DNA from: Pseudoalteromonas sp.
GTDB lineage: Bacteria; Pseudomonadota; Gammaproteobacteria; Enterobacterales; Alteromonadaceae
DNA: 64,000 nt
Direction of reading: 5' to 3'
Assembly (NCBI RefSeq): GCF_018402495.1
Contig: NZ_JAGYIU010000004.1
Coordinates: 372,001-436,000 of the forward strand
The position numbers were made by a program, and so were the translations under genes. The notes below the pieces were generated by a model. It was not told the DNA's origin. It made no database searches and was given only the letters and a program-made list of their open reading frames with translations. Shown one piece after another: positions 55,984 through 64,000 of this stretch. Position 1 is the first letter of the stretch; every line of letters begins with the position of its first letter.

Positions 55984-56010
55984 AAAAGCCACTCATTGAG
56001 TGGCTTTTTT
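55984..56010 (+). terminator. csrA terminator overlapping the convergent gene's end
   Basis: AAAAGCCACTCA at 55984-55995 pairs with TGAGTGGCTTTT at 55997-56008, followed by more T. The stop codon of the convergent YcxB-like gene lies in the left arm. Confidence 0.85.
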
Positions 56011-56460
56011 GTTTATAAAATCAATAGTTTCATCTGTTAGTATAGCTTTTGAAATGTATTGCATACCGCTTTTTGTTTTTAAGATGAGTCCACGTTCAGT
56101 AGAAATTATTTCATTAATATCTTGCCATGTAAGTTGGTAATTTTTGTAATGATTAGCTGACCTTATACCTTCTTCGTCAAAAGTCAGAGTAACTTGCGAA
56201 CCTGATGCCCTGCTGAGCATTTGTCTGGTTACCCACCATGGGCGGCGATAGTAAAAGGCGATGCATTCAAGTAAGGCTAGCATGAGTAAAAATGTACCTA
56301 AGTAATGATCGCCTAGGCCATAAATACCAAATAATCCTAACGCTACAAGCAATACCAATAAAAAGTATTTAGGTCGCGCCCGTTTACTATAAGGCAGCGA
56401 TTGATCGAAGCATTCATAAAAGTAAGGTTTATCGAGTTTATAGGTTGTTGTGAATATCAT
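55993..56460 (-). CDS. YcxB-like membrane protein
   Basis: The protein has 155 residues with two helices (about 32-52 and 54-70; YFLLVLLVALGLFGIYGLGD and LGTFLLMLALLECIAFYYRR). A soluble C-terminal domain follows with VTLTFDEEGIRSANHYKNYQ, the segment seen in YcxB-family proteins (NYQLTWQDINEI). The function is unknown. It is a single-gene unit whose 3' end forms part of the csrA terminator. Confidence 0.75.
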   Translation of the reverse strand: MIFTTTYKLDKPYFYECFDQSLPYSKRARPKYFLLVLLVALGLFGIYGLGDHYLGTFLLMLALLECIAFYYRRPWWVTRQMLSRASGSQVTLTFDEEGIRSANHYKNYQLTWQDINEIISTERGLILKTKSGMQYISKAILTDETIDFINKKATQ

Positions 56461-56573
56461 GTATTTATACTTAAAGGCTATTTTTTACCATTTTAGCAAG
56501 CTATAGGATGAATGCGCAGCTTAAATAGATTAATGAGCTCTAAAGTTTATTCACTGTGTTCACGGGATACAAA

Positions 56574-56599
56574 AAAAGCGATCGAAAGATCGCTTTTGT
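56574..56599 (-). terminator. Terminator of the small lipoprotein gene
   Basis: AAAAGCGATC at 56574-56583 pairs with GATCGCTTTT at 56588-56597. On the minus strand a run of seven T follows, marking the end of the 56616-56807 gene. Confidence 0.8.
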
Positions 56600-56615
56600 A
56601 AAAAAAGAAGCCAAT

Positions 56616-56807
56616 TTAGCAATTTGTCTCTTCGGCATTAACGCCTTCTTTTACTTCTTCACAGGTATCTTCTACCTTGTTTTGAACATCTGTCACGGCT
56701 TCGTCGATACGTTCACCGGCTTCTTCTGCGTTATTGTCTTCACAACCCATAATGAATGCACTTGCGAATAGGCCAATAGCTGCTGCTTTAAGTGTTGATG
56801 ATTTCAT
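56616..56807 (-). CDS. Small acidic lipoprotein
   Basis: The 63-residue protein has a signal peptide with lipobox FIMGC (Cys 22), so it is probably an outer-membrane lipoprotein. The mature part is short and very acidic (EDNNAEEAGERIDEAVTDVQ, then NKVEDTCEEVKEGVNAEETNC), with two further Cys and a predicted amphipathic helix. It resembles small stress-related lipoproteins without a named family. AAGGAA lies 6 bases before the ATG. It is next to the DUF1328 gene on the same strand, 47 bases away, so the two may be one unit. Confidence 0.75.
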   Translation of the reverse strand: MKSSTLKAAAIGLFASAFIMGCEDNNAEEAGERIDEAVTDVQNKVEDTCEEVKEGVNAEETNC

Positions 56808-56854
56808 AATGTAATTCCTTGTATATAAATTTAAAAAAGTTCGTTGTTGCTTAT

Positions 56855-57028
56855 CTACCTGGGGCTTTTACCACGTAAAGCGCTTGAAACCAGTGAAATA
56901 ACGAGTAAAACTAAAAAGATAAAAAATATGATCTTAGCAATGCCTGTTGCGGCTCCTGCAATACCACCAAATCCTAAAACGGCTGCGATTAGTGCGATCA
57001 CCAAAAATGTAATTGTCCAGCGTAACAT
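56855..57028 (-). CDS. DUF1328 small membrane protein (YtjA-like)
   Basis: The 57-residue protein reads [20 protein letters not shown], then [20 protein letters not shown], ending SALRGKSPR. This is the DUF1328/YtjA family of two-helix inner-membrane proteins common in proteobacteria, of unknown function and often induced by envelope or osmotic stress. AAGGAG lies 7 bases before the ATG. An overlapping plus-strand frame is a shadow and not a gene. It is probably co-transcribed with the small lipoprotein gene that follows it. Confidence 0.88.
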   Translation of the reverse strand: MLRWTITFLVIALIAAVLGFGGIAGAATGIAKIIFFIFLVLLVISLVSSALRGKSPR

Positions 57029-57233
57029 TGTCATCTCCTTGATTTATCTAAGTGTTAAAGTGTTGTTTATAAATAAGCGAGTAATGTGCCAGTATTTTAT
57101 TTTGTTTTAAATCAATGGTTTATTTTGTTTTTTGAGTTTGGATTTATATTAGATTGGTAATTTTTACGATTTTATCTGTAACTTATTCATAGTGGTGTCT
57201 GATGAGATAATAAATAGTTTTTACAATTTTTAT

Positions 57234-57248
57234 TTTGGTAAGACCAAT
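57234..57248. promoter_or_regulatory. PdhR-type GntR operator, distal
   Basis: TTTGGTAAGACCAAT closely matches the PdhR/GntR operator ATTGGTAAGACCAAT. It lies about 305 bases before oadG in an A/T-rich gene-free region. A second, stronger copy is nearer the gene. Confidence 0.5.
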
Positions 57249-57432
57249 TAACATTTGCTTTAGCGGTTTTTAGTGGATTAGCTCATTAGGTATATTTTTA
57301 TGTGTTTTCAAAGAATATTAGGGTTTTATATATTCTTTATTTATAACGAACATTTTTATTATCTATATATCAGGGTTAAATAAGCCATTTTAGGTGGTGT
57401 TAACCTTATTGGTGATATGTTAGTTTTGGATT
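57249..57432. other. A/T-rich region upstream of oadG
   Basis: No gene or repeat is visible here or in the flanking 57029-57233 part, apart from the two operators. It is strongly A/T-rich with long T and A runs, as in upstream promoter regions. Promoters for DUF1328 (leftward) and oadG (rightward) probably lie here. Confidence 0.4.
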
Positions 57433-57449
57433 AATTGGTTTTACCAATT
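57433..57449. promoter_or_regulatory. PdhR-type GntR operator upstream of oadG
   Basis: AATTGGTTTTACCAATT is a perfect palindrome with the PdhR-type arms ATTGGT/ACCAAT. It lies 104 bases before the oadG ATG, where a GntR regulator sensing pyruvate (PdhR) or a related acid would control oadGAB. The regulator is inferred from the motif. Confidence 0.55.
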
Positions 57450-57552
57450 TACAAGCTGTAGACAAAAGTGTGATTTTTGTTATTATTGGTGAATAATTAT
57501 TTAAACAAACCGACTTTTTATTTATTGGTGCGGTTTTGAAAGGGGGAGAACT

Positions 57553-57798
57553 ATGGATATTGGGGCTTTGCTCACAACTGCAGGCAATTTAATGCTAACC
57601 GGTATGGTGAGCGTGTTTGTATTTCTTTCTTTATTAATAGGCGCTGTAACAGCTATGTCTAGGCTGGTTAGTAAATTTGCTCAACCAGATCTTGAAGCAC
57701 CACAAAGAACACCATCTTTTAAATCTCAAGGTGTGCCAAATGAGCACATCGCTGCAATTAGTGCTGCCATTGCTCAGTACAAAAAAAATAATAATTAG
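57553..57798 (+). CDS. oadG: Oxaloacetate decarboxylase gamma chain
   Basis: OadG is the small membrane subunit that assembles the sodium-pumping oxaloacetate decarboxylase with OadA and OadB. The 81-residue protein has one helix (about 15-37; LMLTGMVSVFVFLSLLIGAV) and a soluble tail ending IAAISAAIAQYKKNNN, the OadA-binding type. AGGGGGAG is 5 bases before the ATG. It is first in oadG-oadA-oadB, with gaps of 12 and 14 bases. Confidence 0.95.
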   Translation: MDIGALLTTAGNLMLTGMVSVFVFLSLLIGAVTAMSRLVSKFAQPDLEAPQRTPSFKSQGVPNEHIAAISAAIAQYKKNNN

Positions 57799-57810
57799 AG
57801 GAGCATACCA

Positions 57811-59592
57811 ATGGCTAAATTAAAAATAACAGAACTTGTACTTCGTGACGCACATCAGTCGCTTTTAGCTACCCGCATGCGATTAGACGACATGTTACCT
57901 ATTGCAAAAAAAATAGATGATGCCGGTTATTGGTCTATCGAATCCTGGGGGGGGGCTACCTTTGACTCATGTATTCGTTATTTAGGCGAAGATCCGTGGG
58001 AGCGTATTCGTGCGCTTAAAAAGGCCATGCCAAATACGCCACAGCAAATGTTACTCCGCGGACAAAACTTATTAGGGTACCGTCATTATGCTGATGATGT
58101 TGTTGAAAAGTTTGTAGAGCGCGCATACAAAAATGGTGTGGATGTTTTTCGTATTTTTGATGCCATGAATGATGTGCGTAATTTAGAAACTGCGATTAAA
58201 GCGGCGGTTAAAGTAGGCGCGCATGCCCAAGGCACTATTTCTTACACGGTAAGCCCAGTACACACATTGGATATGTGGCTAACACTCGCTAAGCAGCTTG
58301 AAGAGTTAGGTTGTCATTCAATTTGTATTAAAGATATGGCGGGATTGCTTAAGCCTTACGATGCAGAAAAACTGATTAAAGGCTTAAAAGAAACGGTTTC
58401 AATTCCTATTGCTATGCAATGTCATGCAACAACGGGTTTAAGTACCGCAACGTATCAAAAAGCAATTGATGCCGGTATTGATATGCTCGATACGGCTGTG
58501 TCATCTATGAGTATGACCTATGGTCATTCAGCAACAGAAACAATTGCTGCAATTGTAGAGGGCACAGAGCGTGATACCGGCCTAGATTTAAACCACTTAG
58601 AAGAAATTGCAGCTTACTTTAGAGACGTACGTAAAAAGTACGCTGCGTTTGAAGGCAGTTTAAAAGGTGTGGATGGCCGTATTTTATTAGCGCAAGTGCC
58701 TGGTGGCATGTTAACTAACATGGAAAACCAACTTAAAGAGCTAGGCGCCGCTGATAAACTAAACGAAGTATTACTTGAGATCCCACGTGTACGTGAGGAT
58801 TTGGGCTTTATTCCACTAGTTACCCCGACTTCGCAAATTGTTGGTACTCAGGCGGTATTAAATGTACTCACTGGTGAGCGTTATAAAACCATTACTAAAG
58901 AAACCGCAGGCGTATTAAAAGGTGAATATGGTTCAACACCTGCACCGATGAACAAAGCGCTACAAGAGCGTGTACTTGATGGCAGCGAAGCAATTACTTG
59001 TCGCCCAGCAGATGTGATCAAACCTGAACTTGAAACGCTTGAGGCTGAATTAAGTAAGCTTGCGCAAGAGCAAGGCTTAACGCTTGCTGATGAGCAAATT
59101 GATGATGTGCTTACTTATGCTTTATTCCCACAAATTGGTTTGAAATTTATTAAAAACCGCAATAACCCTGACGCATTTGAACCTGTTCCTAGTGCTGATG
59201 ATAGTTCTGATAAGGCACCCGAAAAATCAGCGGCAAACAATAAAGGCGTCAAGGCTGAGCAATACAGCGTTAAAGTCGATGGTAAAGTATACGATGTCGT
59301 GGTTGCTCAAGGCGGTGAGCTTAAAGAGGTTACGTTAAAAGACTCCGAGCATATTCCACAGTCGGCATCGGTTGCTTCGGGTGAAACCCTTAATGCGCCA
59401 CTTGCCGGTAATATCTTTAAAATTAAAGTAAAGCCTGGTCAGGTCGTAAATGAAGGGGATGTGGTGATTATTATGGAAGCCATGAAAATGGAAACCGAAG
59501 TACGCGCCATGCATACGGGTACAATTGCAGACGTGCTTGTCAGTGAAGGTGATTCAGTGTCAACCGGCGATGCTATGATTGCACTAGCTTAA
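57811..59592 (+). CDS. oadA: Oxaloacetate decarboxylase alpha chain
   Basis: OadA carries the carboxyltransferase and the biotin carrier of the sodium-translocating oxaloacetate decarboxylase; carboxyl is moved from oxaloacetate to biotin, leaving pyruvate. The protein has 593 residues. The carboxyltransferase domain (about 1-300) starts [20 protein letters not shown], with the metal site in [14 protein letters not shown] and [11 protein letters not shown] conserved PYC/OADA domain and a Pro/Ala-poor acidic linker (about 455-485) follow, and the biotinyl domain ends the protein, with biotin-Lys K559 in [13 protein letters not shown] run of nine G (near 57947-57955) encodes ESWGGAT. Confidence 0.96.
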   Translation: MAKLKITELVLRDAHQSLLATRMRLDDMLPIAKKIDDAGYWSIESWGGATFDSCIRYLGEDPWERIRALKKAMPNTPQQMLLRGQNLLGYRHYADDVVEKFVERAYKNGVDVFRIFDAMNDVRNLETAIKAAVKVGAHAQGTISYTVSPVHTLDMWLTLAKQLEELGCHSICIKDMAGLLKPYDAEKLIKGLKETVSIPIAMQCHATTGLSTATYQKAIDAGIDMLDTAVSSMSMTYGHSATETIAAIVEGTERDTGLDLNHLEEIAAYFRDVRKKYAAFEGSLKGVDGRILLAQVPGGMLTNMENQLKELGAADKLNEVLLEIPRVREDLGFIPLVTPTSQIVGTQAVLNVLTGERYKTITKETAGVLKGEYGSTPAPMNKALQERVLDGSEAITCRPADVIKPELETLEAELSKLAQEQGLTLADEQIDDVLTYALFPQIGLKFIKNRNNPDAFEPVPSADDSSDKAPEKSAANNKGVKAEQYSVKVDGKVYDVVVAQGGELKEVTLKDSEHIPQSASVASGETLNAPLAGNIFKIKVKPGQVVNEGDVVIIMEAMKMETEVRAMHTGTIADVLVSEGDSVSTGDAMIALA

Positions 59593-59606
59593 GGAGTAAA
59601 TAGAGG

Positions 59607-60737
59607 ATGGATAGTATTTTAAACCTCTGGCATGCCACTGGCATTGCTAACTTTACGTTTCCTGGGTTGATAATGATTGCTGTTGGTTGTTTGCTGTTAT
59701 TTTTAGCGATAGCCAAGAACTTTGAGCCATTATTGCTGCTGCCTATTGGTTTTGGGGCAATTTTAACTAATATTCCAGTAGCGGGTTTATCAGACCCTGG
59801 CGGCTTACTTTATCATGTTTACTATGTAGGTATTGATACTGGGATTTTTCCGTTATTAATATTTATGGGAGTAGGCGCACTCACTGACTTTAGTGCCTTA
59901 ATTGCCAACCCGCGTATGTTGTTATTAGGTGCTGCGGCGCAGTTTGGTATTTTTGCGACTTTATTTGGGGCTATTTTACTTAACTTTATCCCTGGGTTTG
60001 AGTTTAGCTTACAAGATGCGTCAGCAATCGCCATTATTGGTGGGGCTGATGGGCCAACCGCTATCTTTTTAGCGTCAAAGCTGGCACCTGATTTATTAGG
60101 CGCCATAGCTGTGGCTGCTTACTCATACATGGCACTGGTTCCGATTATTCAGCCACCCATAATGCGTGCGTTCACAACGTCTGAAGAACGTAAAATTCAA
60201 ATGCCAGAGCTGCGTAAAGTATCTAAAAAGGAAAAAATTATTTTTCCATTGATGGTACTTACTTTAACCGCCATTTTTCTGCCCGCTGCCATTCCACTGG
60301 TTGGTATGTTTTGTTTAGGTAATTTAATGCGTGAGTCAGGTGTGGTAGATAGGCTTAGTAACAGTGCACAAAACGAAATTATTAATATTACTACTATATT
60401 TTTGGGGCTGGCTGTAGGGTCTAAACTTGCCGCAGATCAGTTCTTAACAGTAGAAACCCTTGGTATTTTAGTATTAGGCGCACTGGCGTTTGCTATTGGT
60501 ACAGCCTCAGGCGTATTTATGGCAAAAGGCTTAAATAAAATATCAAAAACCCCAATTAATCCATTAATTGGTGCAGCCGGTGTATCGGCTGTGCCTATGG
60601 CTGCACGTGTTGTTAATAAAGTTGGGCTTGAAAATAACCCGCACAACTTTTTATTGATGCATGCTATGGGGCCTAATGTAGCTGGCGTACTGGGAAGTGC
60701 TGTTGCTGCAGGTATTTTATTAGCACTTGTTGGCTAG
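59607..60737 (+). CDS. oadB: Oxaloacetate decarboxylase beta chain (Na+ pump)
   Basis: OadB is the integral membrane subunit that decarboxylates carboxybiotin and pumps sodium outward. The protein has 376 residues, at the short end for the family, with about nine to eleven helices. The catalytic segment [20 protein letters not shown] carries the conserved Asp; the second conserved part reads [20 protein letters not shown] and ends [20 protein letters not shown]. It completes oadGAB. A terminator follows 20 bases after the stop. Confidence 0.95.
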   Translation: MDSILNLWHATGIANFTFPGLIMIAVGCLLLFLAIAKNFEPLLLLPIGFGAILTNIPVAGLSDPGGLLYHVYYVGIDTGIFPLLIFMGVGALTDFSALIANPRMLLLGAAAQFGIFATLFGAILLNFIPGFEFSLQDASAIAIIGGADGPTAIFLASKLAPDLLGAIAVAAYSYMALVPIIQPPIMRAFTTSEERKIQMPELRKVSKKEKIIFPLMVLTLTAIFLPAAIPLVGMFCLGNLMRESGVVDRLSNSAQNEIINITTIFLGLAVGSKLAADQFLTVETLGILVLGALAFAIGTASGVFMAKGLNKISKTPINPLIGAAGVSAVPMAARVVNKVGLENNPHNFLLMHAMGPNVAGVLGSAVAAGILLALVG

Positions 60738-60757
60738 TAATACATAATCCAACCATT

Positions 60758-60783
60758 AGCGCAGTTTACTGCGCTTTTTTTTG
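60758..60783 (+). terminator. Terminator of oadGAB
   Basis: AGCGCAGT at 60758-60765 pairs with ACTGCGCT at 60768-60775, followed by a run of eight or more T. It ends the oadGAB operon. Confidence 0.85.
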
Positions 60784-60874
60784 TCTAAAATTTGATGTTT
60801 TAGATTAAGCGGTTTCTTGTATAGGGGTTTTTGTTTAAAGTAATCACTCTTCCTATTTTTTAAAGGCTGTCAAA

Positions 60875-61846
60875 ATGTTACACACTCCGCTGGCAAAATA
60901 TTTACCCAAAGTAAGTAAACTTGTATTTGGTTGTATGGGCTTGGGAGGTGCTTGGAATAAAGAGGCGATTACCAGTGCGCACTTAAAGCAAGCTCATTCA
61001 TGTATAGATACAGCAATTGAGAGCGGGATTAACTTTTTTGATCATGCTGATATTTATACTTTTGGCAAAGCTGAGCAGGTATTTGGTCAAGTATTGGCTG
61101 AGCGTCCTGAGCTCAGAGAGCAAATGTATATTCAATCTAAGTGTGGTATTCGCTTTACTGATGAGAAAACCCCGCAACGTTATGACTTTTCAGCTGATTG
61201 GATTGAACACGCCGTTGAGGGGTCTTTGAAACGATTAAATACCGGCTTCTTAGACGTGCTTATGTTGCATCGCCCAGACCCTTTAATGGAGGTAGAAGAC
61301 GTTGCCAAAATATTTAGTTGTTTAAAAGAAAGTGGCAAAGTGCGTCATTTCGCGGTGTCCAATATGTCCCAGCATCAAATAAGGTTTTTGCAGCGCGCTT
61401 TAGATATGCCGATTGTGGCAAATCAAATAGAGGCGAGTTTACAAAAACATCAATGGGTCGATGAGGGGGTTTATGTCGGTAATGTCGATGGCAAAGATAT
61501 TAACTTTACTGCGGGCAATATTGAATATTGTCGGGAGCATGACATTCAAATTCAGAGCTGGGGCAGTTTGTGCCAAGGTTTATACTCAGGTGGAGACTTA
61601 TCAAAGGCGTCACAAGCGGATGTAAACACGAGTATTTTAGTTAGTAAGCTTGCCGTTTTATATGGCACAAGTGCTGAAGCTATTGTGTTGGCATGGCTAC
61701 TGCGTCATCCTGCATCGATTCAGCCAATCATAGGGACAACTAATGTAGAGCGTATTAAAGCATCGAGTGATGCAATTAATATTCACTTAAGCCGTGAGCA
61801 TTGGTATGAGTTATATATCAGCGCGAAAGGCTGCGCTTTACCGTAA
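60875..61846 (+). CDS. Aldo/keto reductase (YdhF-like)
   Basis: The 323-residue oxidoreductase has the AKR TIM barrel with its tetrad visible: Asp and Tyr in FFDHADIYTFGKAE, Lys in MYIQSKCGIRF, His in DVLMLHRPDPLM. The NADPH-binding end includes IIGTTNVERI. The whole sequence resembles YdhF (COG4989). The substrate is unknown; such enzymes reduce aldehydes or ketones with NADPH in the cytoplasm. It is transcribed alone. Confidence 0.92.
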   Translation: MLHTPLAKYLPKVSKLVFGCMGLGGAWNKEAITSAHLKQAHSCIDTAIESGINFFDHADIYTFGKAEQVFGQVLAERPELREQMYIQSKCGIRFTDEKTPQRYDFSADWIEHAVEGSLKRLNTGFLDVLMLHRPDPLMEVEDVAKIFSCLKESGKVRHFAVSNMSQHQIRFLQRALDMPIVANQIEASLQKHQWVDEGVYVGNVDGKDINFTAGNIEYCREHDIQIQSWGSLCQGLYSGGDLSKASQADVNTSILVSKLAVLYGTSAEAIVLAWLLRHPASIQPIIGTTNVERIKASSDAINIHLSREHWYELYISAKGCALP

Positions 61847-61903
61847 TCTAATAGTAGTCCGCAATAATACTTCAGAGAATTGGTATAACACGAGGGCGTT
61901 GAT

Positions 61904-62080
61904 ATGAATATATTTGTTATTTTAATTAGTTTAGTGATAGCGTTGGTGATCATTATTCCTTTGCTAGAAAAATACCAAAGTAAATTGGGATTAGAGGGCG
62001 CTACTAAATACAGTAAGTATATTTGGCCACTGGTCATGATATCCTTGATTATCCAGCTCATTTACGTACTTGTAAATTAA
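61904..62080 (+). CDS. Small two-helix membrane protein
   Basis: The 58-residue frame has GAGGG 8 bases before its ATG. It contains two hydrophobic segments (about 3-20, NIFVILISLVIALVIIIP; about 39-57, YIWPLVMISLIIQLIYVLV) separated by a polar loop LLEKYQSKLGLEGATKYSK. No family is recognised. It follows the aldo/keto reductase by 57 bases and precedes a strong terminator, so it may be translated from the same transcript. Small membrane proteins of this kind are often missed in annotation. Confidence 0.6.
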   Translation: MNIFVILISLVIALVIIIPLLEKYQSKLGLEGATKYSKYIWPLVMISLIIQLIYVLVN

Positions 62081-62104
62081 GCTTGAAAGTTAAATACCAT
62101 ATAC

Positions 62105-62143
62105 AAAAAAGCCTTTGCGAGTCAGTCCAGCAAAGGCTTTTTT
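62105..62143. terminator. Bidirectional terminator before mepM
   Basis: AAAAAAGCCTTTGC at 62105-62118 pairs perfectly with GCAAAGGCTTTTTT at 62130-62143. Runs of A and T at both ends make it suitable for ending both the small membrane protein gene and mepM. Confidence 0.85.
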
Positions 62144-62162
62144 GTTTGATCAGCGAAGCGGT

Positions 62163-63476
62163 TTATTTAAGTGCTAGTTGTAATTCACGATTACGCTCAA
62201 GTTGTGCGATAAAGTTATCAGCAATCGGCTTAAATTTAGCAAGCTCTGAACGTGGTAATGGCTCTGACTTAGGTAACTTTACGGTTTTAGGATTACGATG
62301 CACGCCATTAACTAAAAATTCGTAATGTAAATGTGCACCGGTCACGCGACCCGTTGCACCAACGGTACCAATTTTTTCACCTTGTTTGACTTTTTGTCCT
62401 GTTTTAACTAGACGTTTATTAAGGTGTAAGTACTTAGTCACGTATTGAGTGCCATGACTAATAAAAACATAATTACCGTTATATTTGCTATAGCCAGACT
62501 TAATAACTTTACCATTACCTGAAGATACAACAGGTGTGCCAGTGCGGGCTGCGTAATCAATACCTCGGTGTGCTTTCACTTGCCCTGTAACTGGGTGTAG
62601 GCGGCGAGGGTTAAAGCTTGAGCTAATATATTTAAAGTTAACAGGCGCACGCAAAAAGGCTTTTTTCATGCTGCGGCCTTCTGGGGTATAAAAATTACCG
62701 TCAGTGTGACGAATAGCAGTGTAGCGCTCACCTTGGTTTATAAATTCAGCCGCAATAATTTTACCGGTACCAATAAATTCACCGTCAACAAAGTGAGATT
62801 CGTAAATTAAGCCAAACTCATCACCTTTACGAATATCATTCGCAAAATCCACATCCCAGCCAAATATATCAGCAAAATTCATAATTTGGCGCTCACTTAA
62901 GCCCGCTGCAATTGCTGAGGTCCAAAAGCTGTTTGAGATTTCACCACCGGCCGTTTTGCTCAGTGTTTCTATTTCTTTGCTGTCAATTGAGGTGTCGTAT
63001 TGACCTTCCTCATTAAGGGTAACGTAAAGCGTATCTGTTTTAGAAATAACATAGCGTAATTGAGCCAGTGAGCCGTCTTCTGCGGTGGCAAAGCTTAACG
63101 TTTCACCAGGGTGAATTTTAGTCAACTTACGGGTTTCAGCGTTGGTGTTTACGAGTTTATAAAGCGTTTGCGCAGAAAAGCCCGCGCGTTTAAAAATAAT
63201 AGCTAAGTTGTCACCATTTTTAACAAGGTGATCGACAAATTCGTATTCTGGAAGTTTTTGCGCTGCCTGCTCTGAGTTTAAGTCTGTGAGTTTTTCGTCT
63301 TCACCTACTTTGATTTGTAATTCGTAGCGCTTACCAATTTCTAGTGTGTTTTCACTATTGTCTTTGGATGCAGTAGCTTTTTCAGAAGGGAGGAAGGCTA
63401 AGGCAACAATAGCAGAAACCAAACCTAGAATAAGCATTTTGTGTTTTTTTGGGAGCGTGCTAACCACGTGAACCAT
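62163..63476 (-). CDS. mepM: Murein DD-endopeptidase MepM-type (M23 peptidase)
   Basis: The protein cuts D-Ala-meso-diaminopimelate cross-links so new peptidoglycan can be inserted. It has 437 residues: an N-terminal basic stretch and membrane anchor (about 14-30; MLILGLVSAIVALAFLPS), an OapA/LysM-like region (about 75-180; HLVKNGDNLAIIFKRAGFSA), a linker with GERYTAIRHTDGNFYTPEGR, and a C-terminal lysostaphin-type M23 domain (about 290-400). Its metal ligands are visible: the first His and Asp in KAHRGIDYAARTGTPV, and the later HLHYEF with H-x-H. It is membrane-anchored in the periplasm. The gene is divergent from tyrS, as in related marine bacteria. Confidence 0.93.
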   Translation of the reverse strand: MVHVVSTLPKKHKMLILGLVSAIVALAFLPSEKATASKDNSENTLEIGKRYELQIKVGEDEKLTDLNSEQAAQKLPEYEFVDHLVKNGDNLAIIFKRAGFSAQTLYKLVNTNAETRKLTKIHPGETLSFATAEDGSLAQLRYVISKTDTLYVTLNEEGQYDTSIDSKEIETLSKTAGGEISNSFWTSAIAAGLSERQIMNFADIFGWDVDFANDIRKGDEFGLIYESHFVDGEFIGTGKIIAAEFINQGERYTAIRHTDGNFYTPEGRSMKKAFLRAPVNFKYISSSFNPRRLHPVTGQVKAHRGIDYAARTGTPVVSSGNGKVIKSGYSKYNGNYVFISHGTQYVTKYLHLNKRLVKTGQKVKQGEKIGTVGATGRVTGAHLHYEFLVNGVHRNPKTVKLPKSEPLPRSELAKFKPIADNFIAQLERNRELQLALK

Positions 63477-63968
63477 AACGTGCCTTTTTCTGCTGTCAAG
63501 ATAATAAATAGATTATATTGCAGGATATAACGAATATTCTGTGAATACTAGTATTTTGTTGATTTAAACTCGAGTTAAATTAAGCTAAAATCTCAGGGTA
63601 TTCAGGCTGTTTGTGTTTAAAGTTGAACTACTACACTATTTTATATTCTTGGATACTTTGCTTTTTCACCATAAGGTTAAATTAGCTTATAAAACGATTT
63701 AATTCCAAAAAGTGGTTAATTTACAAACCTTTTTGAGTTTGTGGTAAACACTTTTAGCGCATTATTAATCACACGTTTATATCCTTTTTTAGGACGTACG
63801 CCCTACATTTTAGTTGGTGCTGCGATTAGTTAAAAAAGTTGTTCTAATTAGGTGGAAATTTGTTATGTTAGCTAAATAGTTTTATTTGCTTTGTGATAAC
63901 GCGCTAGCAATAAATCGTAAGCATATTTCACCCCCCTTCGTTGTCAGAATTTTTTGGAGTAACACACA
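63477..63968. other. Spacer between mepM and tyrS
   Basis: About 490 bases without a gene. It is A/T-rich and should hold the divergent promoters of mepM and tyrS. I see no clear operator, hairpin or repeat; the TyrS leader shows no recognisable T-box or attenuator. Confidence 0.4.
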
Positions 63969-64000
63969 GTGGATTTACAAACCGCTCTAGCAGAGATAAA
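63969..64000 (+). CDS. tyrS: Tyrosyl-tRNA synthetase, first codons (cut by window)
   Basis: GGAG lies 10 bases before a GTG start. The ten complete codons read (M)DLQTALAEI followed by K or N, matching the N-terminus of TyrS from marine Alteromonadales. The location next to mepM supports this. Only ten residues are visible, so the call rests mostly on context. Confidence 0.6.
   Translation, partial: MDLQTALAEI

Noticed and set aside
55946-56000. tRNA-Ser after csrA
   Set aside because: In many relatives a tRNA gene follows csrA, but here only a terminator and a convergent gene are present.
56844-57110. 88-residue plus-strand frame
   Set aside because: Antisense to the DUF1328 gene, which has a strong ribosome site and family match.

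Overview
The window looks like a chromosomal segment of a marine gammaproteobacterium of the order Alteromonadales, most likely Pseudoalteromonas. This rests on low GC content, the gene orders recX-alaS-lysC-csrA, gcvTHP and mepM-tyrS, the oadGAB sodium pump, several chemotaxis and sensor-kinase genes and many TonB-dependent receptors. Most of it is ordinary core genome. No rRNA, tRNA, CRISPR array or intact prophage was seen.

Layout. 0-1.6 kb is a decaying edge: an integrase-like fragment without its catalytic residues, a DUF2750 gene and a frameshifted glutathione S-transferase. 1.7-7.3 kb holds ppiC, a periplasmic glutathione peroxidase, an acetyltransferase, queG, a chemoreceptor, a glycerophosphodiesterase and a DMT exporter. 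7.4-9.3 kb is a three-gene unit: a tiny membrane protein, a DesK-like kinase and a LuxR-type regulator. 9.4-13.6 kb has an enoyl-CoA hydratase, rnr and rlmB. 13.8-22.5 kb has a Fur-box TonB receptor, a LysR regulator, a GcvT-like half protein and gcvT-gcvH-gcvP.

22.6-25.6 kb is an accessory scar: hairpin-rich repeats, a multi-stem palindromic element, the 3' end of an IS110-family transposase with its non-coding tail, and a decapitated, frameshifted TonB receptor. 26.9-33.6 kb is a Fur-box catecholate-type siderophore uptake operon (receptor, secreted metallo-beta-lactamase-fold hydrolase, binding protein, two permeases, ATPase). 33.6-36.2 kb holds an unexplained non-coding segment, a LysR gene, a small unknown gene and the deletion scar of an RND efflux operon. 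36.2-42.3 kb is signalling: a hybrid kinase, a PAS-GGDEF cyclase and a chemoreceptor.

42.5-46.1 kb holds an exported amidohydrolase, an exported alpha/beta hydrolase and kynureninase. 46.2-51.8 kb includes a pyroglutamyl-peptidase-like protein with Ser in place of the catalytic Cys, DUF3087, a tyrosine phosphatase, a secreted TPR-TonB protein, ribA, a membrane protein and recX. 51.8-64 kb has alaS, lysC, csrA, three small envelope genes, oadGAB behind two PdhR-type palindromes, an aldo/keto reductase, mepM and the first codons of tyrS.

The observations most worth following up are the MBL-fold hydrolase inside the siderophore operon, the multi-stem element next to the IS110 remnant, the GcvT-like protein beside gcvTHP, the Cys-to-Ser peptidase and the small membrane protein coupled to a two-component system.
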